Positions 6,041-6,207 of a stretch of DNA of 6,207 nt are shown here, piece by piece. The stretch lies in the NCBI GenBank assembly GCA_946886675.1, contig CAMPIZ010000109.1, positions 1 through 6,207 on the forward strand. Direction: 5' to 3'. The stretch is from an uncultured Flavobacterium sp. Its GTDB lineage: Bacteria > Bacteroidota > Bacteroidia > Flavobacteriales > Flavobacteriaceae. Position numbers and translations under genes: made by a program. The notes beneath the pieces are model-generated. The model worked only from the letters and a program-made list of their open reading frames with translations, did no database searches and was not told the origin of the DNA. The first letter of the stretch is position 1. Each line of letters opens with the position of its first letter.

Positions 6041-6070
6041 TATTATAAATGATGAATCTTAAATTTTGAA
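6041..6070 (-). repeat. AT-rich dispersed repeat, copy 2 (inverted)
   Basis: The reverse complement of these 30 bases, beginning TTCAAAATTTAAGATTC, matches 3256-3285 at 27 of 30 positions. The flanking AGATGAGAG at 6016-6024 is the complement of CTCTCATCT found after copy 1, so the shared block may reach from 6016 to 6070. It sits upstream of the SDR gene in a 251-base stretch without an open reading frame. Confidence 0.6.
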
Positions 6071-6106
6071 TGAGCTTTCCTTTCGTCAGAATTAAAAATT
6101 CATACA

Positions 6107-6180
6107 GTCATTACGAGGAGGAACGACGAAGTAATCTAATAAGAGATTGCCGCGCTGCATTGCATTCTGCTCGCAAAGAC
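6107..6180. repeat. Imperfect palindromic intergenic element
   Basis: The outer arms GTCATTACGAG (6107-6117) and CTCGCAAAGAC (6170-6180) are inverted copies at 9 of 11 positions. Inside, GTAATCT (6131-6137) and AGATTGC (6144-6150) can pair as a 7-base stem with one G-T pair around the loop AATAAG. The arms and the AGATTGC core resemble the GTCATTGCGAGG...GCAATCT / AGATTGC...CTCGCAATGAC palindromes scattered through many bacterial genomes, from memory rather than a search. The element looks decayed. No transposase gene is in the window. Confidence 0.6.
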
Positions 6181-6207
6181 AGTAAGTAAACCCATTTAAT
6201 CTTAAAT

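Overview
The window looks like chromosomal DNA of a member of the Bacteroidota, most likely a Flavobacterium-like flavobacterium. This rests on protein style, AT-rich intergenic DNA with TAnnTTTG-type promoter elements, little sign of Shine-Dalgarno sequences, and short dispersed intergenic repeats. No database search was possible, so the genus is an inference.

Layout. Bases 17-1269 hold two overlapping plus-strand genes: an acyl carrier protein phosphodiesterase-like protein (AcpH family) and an AlkD-type DNA alkylation-repair glycosylase, coupled by a 4-base ATGA overlap. At 1339-3159, probably from its own promoter, is a CLC-family anion channel/transporter with a C-terminal CBS pair. Bases 3160-3396 are non-coding and hold a CAGT repeat array and an AT-rich repeat. 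At 3397-4338 is a thioredoxin-reductase-like flavoprotein with a CPYC redox pair; its last codons and stop lie inside a second copy of the CAGT repeat. It converges on two minus-strand genes, an SDR oxidoreductase (5153-5956) followed by a small transaldolase / fructose-6-phosphate aldolase (4452-5108). The latter ends at a strong UUCG-loop terminator (4425-4446). Bases 5957-6207 hold no gene but contain an inverted copy of the AT-rich repeat and an imperfect palindromic element.

How the genes work together. I see no single system. The genes are housekeeping or accessory functions: acyl carrier protein prosthetic-group turnover, alkylation repair, anion transport, thiol redox chemistry, a pentose-phosphate enzyme and a short-chain dehydrogenase. 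Only acpH-alkD is clearly coupled; SDR-transaldolase may be partly co-transcribed, although the transaldolase seems to have its own promoter.

I did not find a convincing undescribed biological system. The points most worth a second look are residue-level: the flavoprotein lacks the usual NADPH-binding arginines, the CLC protein lacks several canonical ion-coordinating residues, and the 'fructose-6-phosphate aldolase' carries transaldolase-type active-site residues. The other is the set of dispersed intergenic repeats, one of which supplies a gene's stop codon.
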